This document shows, piece by piece, positions 63,491 to 64,000 of a stretch of DNA of 64,000 nucleotides. Source of the stretch: Nitrospirota bacterium. Its GTDB lineage: Bacteria; Nitrospirota; Nitrospiria; Nitrospirales; Nitrospiraceae. The DNA is taken from the NCBI GenBank assembly GCA_002737345.1, contig NSIK01000010.1, positions 261,235-325,234 of the forward strand, written 5' to 3'. The position numbers were made by a program, and so were the translations under genes. The notes under the pieces are model-generated. The model did no database searches. It was not told the DNA's origin and was given only the letters and a program-made list of their open reading frames with translations. Numbering within the stretch: position 1 is the first letter of the stretch; each line of letters begins with the position of its first letter.

Positions 63491-64000
63491 TTATCTGGCT
63501 GGTGCCGCTTGTGAGGCCCAGAGGCCGGCAGCCCCGATGTCCCGGGTGTCGCCGCTGAGCACGATCCGCTCGCGCACCAGTCCGGCTGCGCCGAGCAGGG
63601 GGGCCGCCGCGATCCAGGGGGCTTCATCGGCGAGCAAGACGTCGAACCGGACGCGGCTGAAGAGGGGATCGCTCAGCACTCGCGATGCGGTGGTGACCAC
63701 GAGCCGCCGGTTCTGGATGAAGGCCTGCCGGTTGGTGTCGTCCTCCGCCGCGAGTATCTCACGGATTTTTTTGGTCCCGCCCAGATGGACGATGTCTTCT
63801 TTGAGCTCGTCGAACTCCGGTCGCATGTCTTTCGGTACCGCGGCTTCCGGCACAAGTTCATTGATGCGCGTCTGAGCCACATCGAGCTCTCCCTTCAGTT
63901 CAGCACATTGACTCGCGTACAGTTCGAGATATTGATGCAGCGAGGAGACATTTTTCCCGACAGTCTGCAGGCGGAGCCTCTGGAAGAGCGGGAGGTTGTC
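63491..64000 (-). CDS. C-terminal part of an ATPase/helicase-like protein (cut by window end)
   Basis: At least 170 residues; the frame is open to the window edge, so the N-terminus is missing. A coiled-coil-like stretch with YLELYASQCAELKGEL is followed by RLVVTTASRVLSDPLFSRVR and FDVLLADEAPWIAAAPLLGA. The D-x-x-x-x-D-E-A pattern and later VLSGDTRDI resemble motifs II and III of superfamily I helicases of the DNA2/NAM7 type. The protein then ends after only ~20 more residues, with no motifs IV to VI, so it is either a truncated helicase or a different ATPase. Confidence 0.6.
   Translation of the reverse strand, partial: DNLPLFQRLRLQTVGKNVSSLHQYLELYASQCAELKGELDVAQTRINELVPEAAVPKDMRPEFDELKEDIVHLGGTKKIREILAAEDDTNRQAFIQNRRLVVTTASRVLSDPLFSRVRFDVLLADEAPWIAAAPLLGAAGLVRERIVLSGDTRDIGAAGLWASQAAPAR

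Noticed and set aside
1..64000. CRISPR array, prophage or insertion sequence
   Set aside because: No regularly spaced repeats, cas genes, integrase, transposase or structural phage genes were seen; the repeats found are intergenic and short.

Overview
The window looks like a chromosomal stretch of a Nitrospira-type bacterium (phylum Nitrospirota). I infer this from gene content, not from a search. The signs are a complex I operon with two consecutive nuoM genes, several SUMF1-domain proteins of the kind common in nitrite oxidisers, a GC-rich coding style, and short intergenic repeats of the 'AGCAAGGCC...AGCGAAG' type. No rRNA, transposase, integrase, phage gene or CRISPR array was seen. The four tRNAs (one Ser, three Leu) and the SRP RNA are complete.

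Region by region. (1) 0.3-7 kb: a TPR lipoprotein and a DksA-family regulator, then recR, ybaB and dnaX in one overlapping minus-strand unit with the SRP RNA and tRNA-Ser just upstream, then a secreted HEAT-repeat protein. (2) 7-13.5 kb: tRNA-Leu(TAG), the proteostasis operon tig-clpP-clpX, a HEAT lipoprotein coupled to an unusually long TatA-like protein, and an M24 peptidase. (3) 13.6-26 kb: housekeeping and small unknown genes. These include a C26 amidotransferase-like hydrolase, an amino acid permease, a PsiE-like protein, a tandem desulforedoxin-like protein, nagZ, pepA, queE, a HAD hydrolase, tRNA-Leu(GAG) and a PriA homologue whose helicase motifs look destroyed. (4) 26.8-40.4 kb: nuoABCDGIJKLMMN, transcribed as one block without nuoE, nuoF or nuoH. 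(5) 40.5-43.1 kb: a phosphodiester-glycosidase-like protein, a rhodanese, a small lipoprotein and pyrE.

(6) 43.4-62 kb is the most distinctive part: a nearly continuous minus-strand array of about 20 genes. It encodes two cyclopropane-fatty-acid-synthase-like methyltransferases, an FAD amine-oxidase-like protein, DUF1365, DUF2878, DUF1295, DUF6134, a lipocalin, a CbiX-like protein, a DUF523/DUF1722 protein, a photolyase, a PDZ protein, a TIGR01777 epimerase, three SUMF1 proteins and a zinc-ribbon protein. At its head, on the plus strand, is a MerR-type regulator with the W-x9-EH and E-x-H-x2-G signatures of the B12-dependent photoreceptors CarH/LitR. Between them lie two face-to-face promoters covered by five copies of an 11-bp box (consensus TGTCAAATGTT). 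The inference is a light- or photo-oxidation-responsive regulon that repairs DNA (photolyase) and remodels membrane lipids, in a lineage not usually discussed for photoregulation.

(7) 62-64 kb: a small lipoprotein, a cupredoxin-like secreted protein with a terminator, tRNA-Leu(CAG), and the C-terminal part of an ATPase/helicase-like gene that runs off the window.
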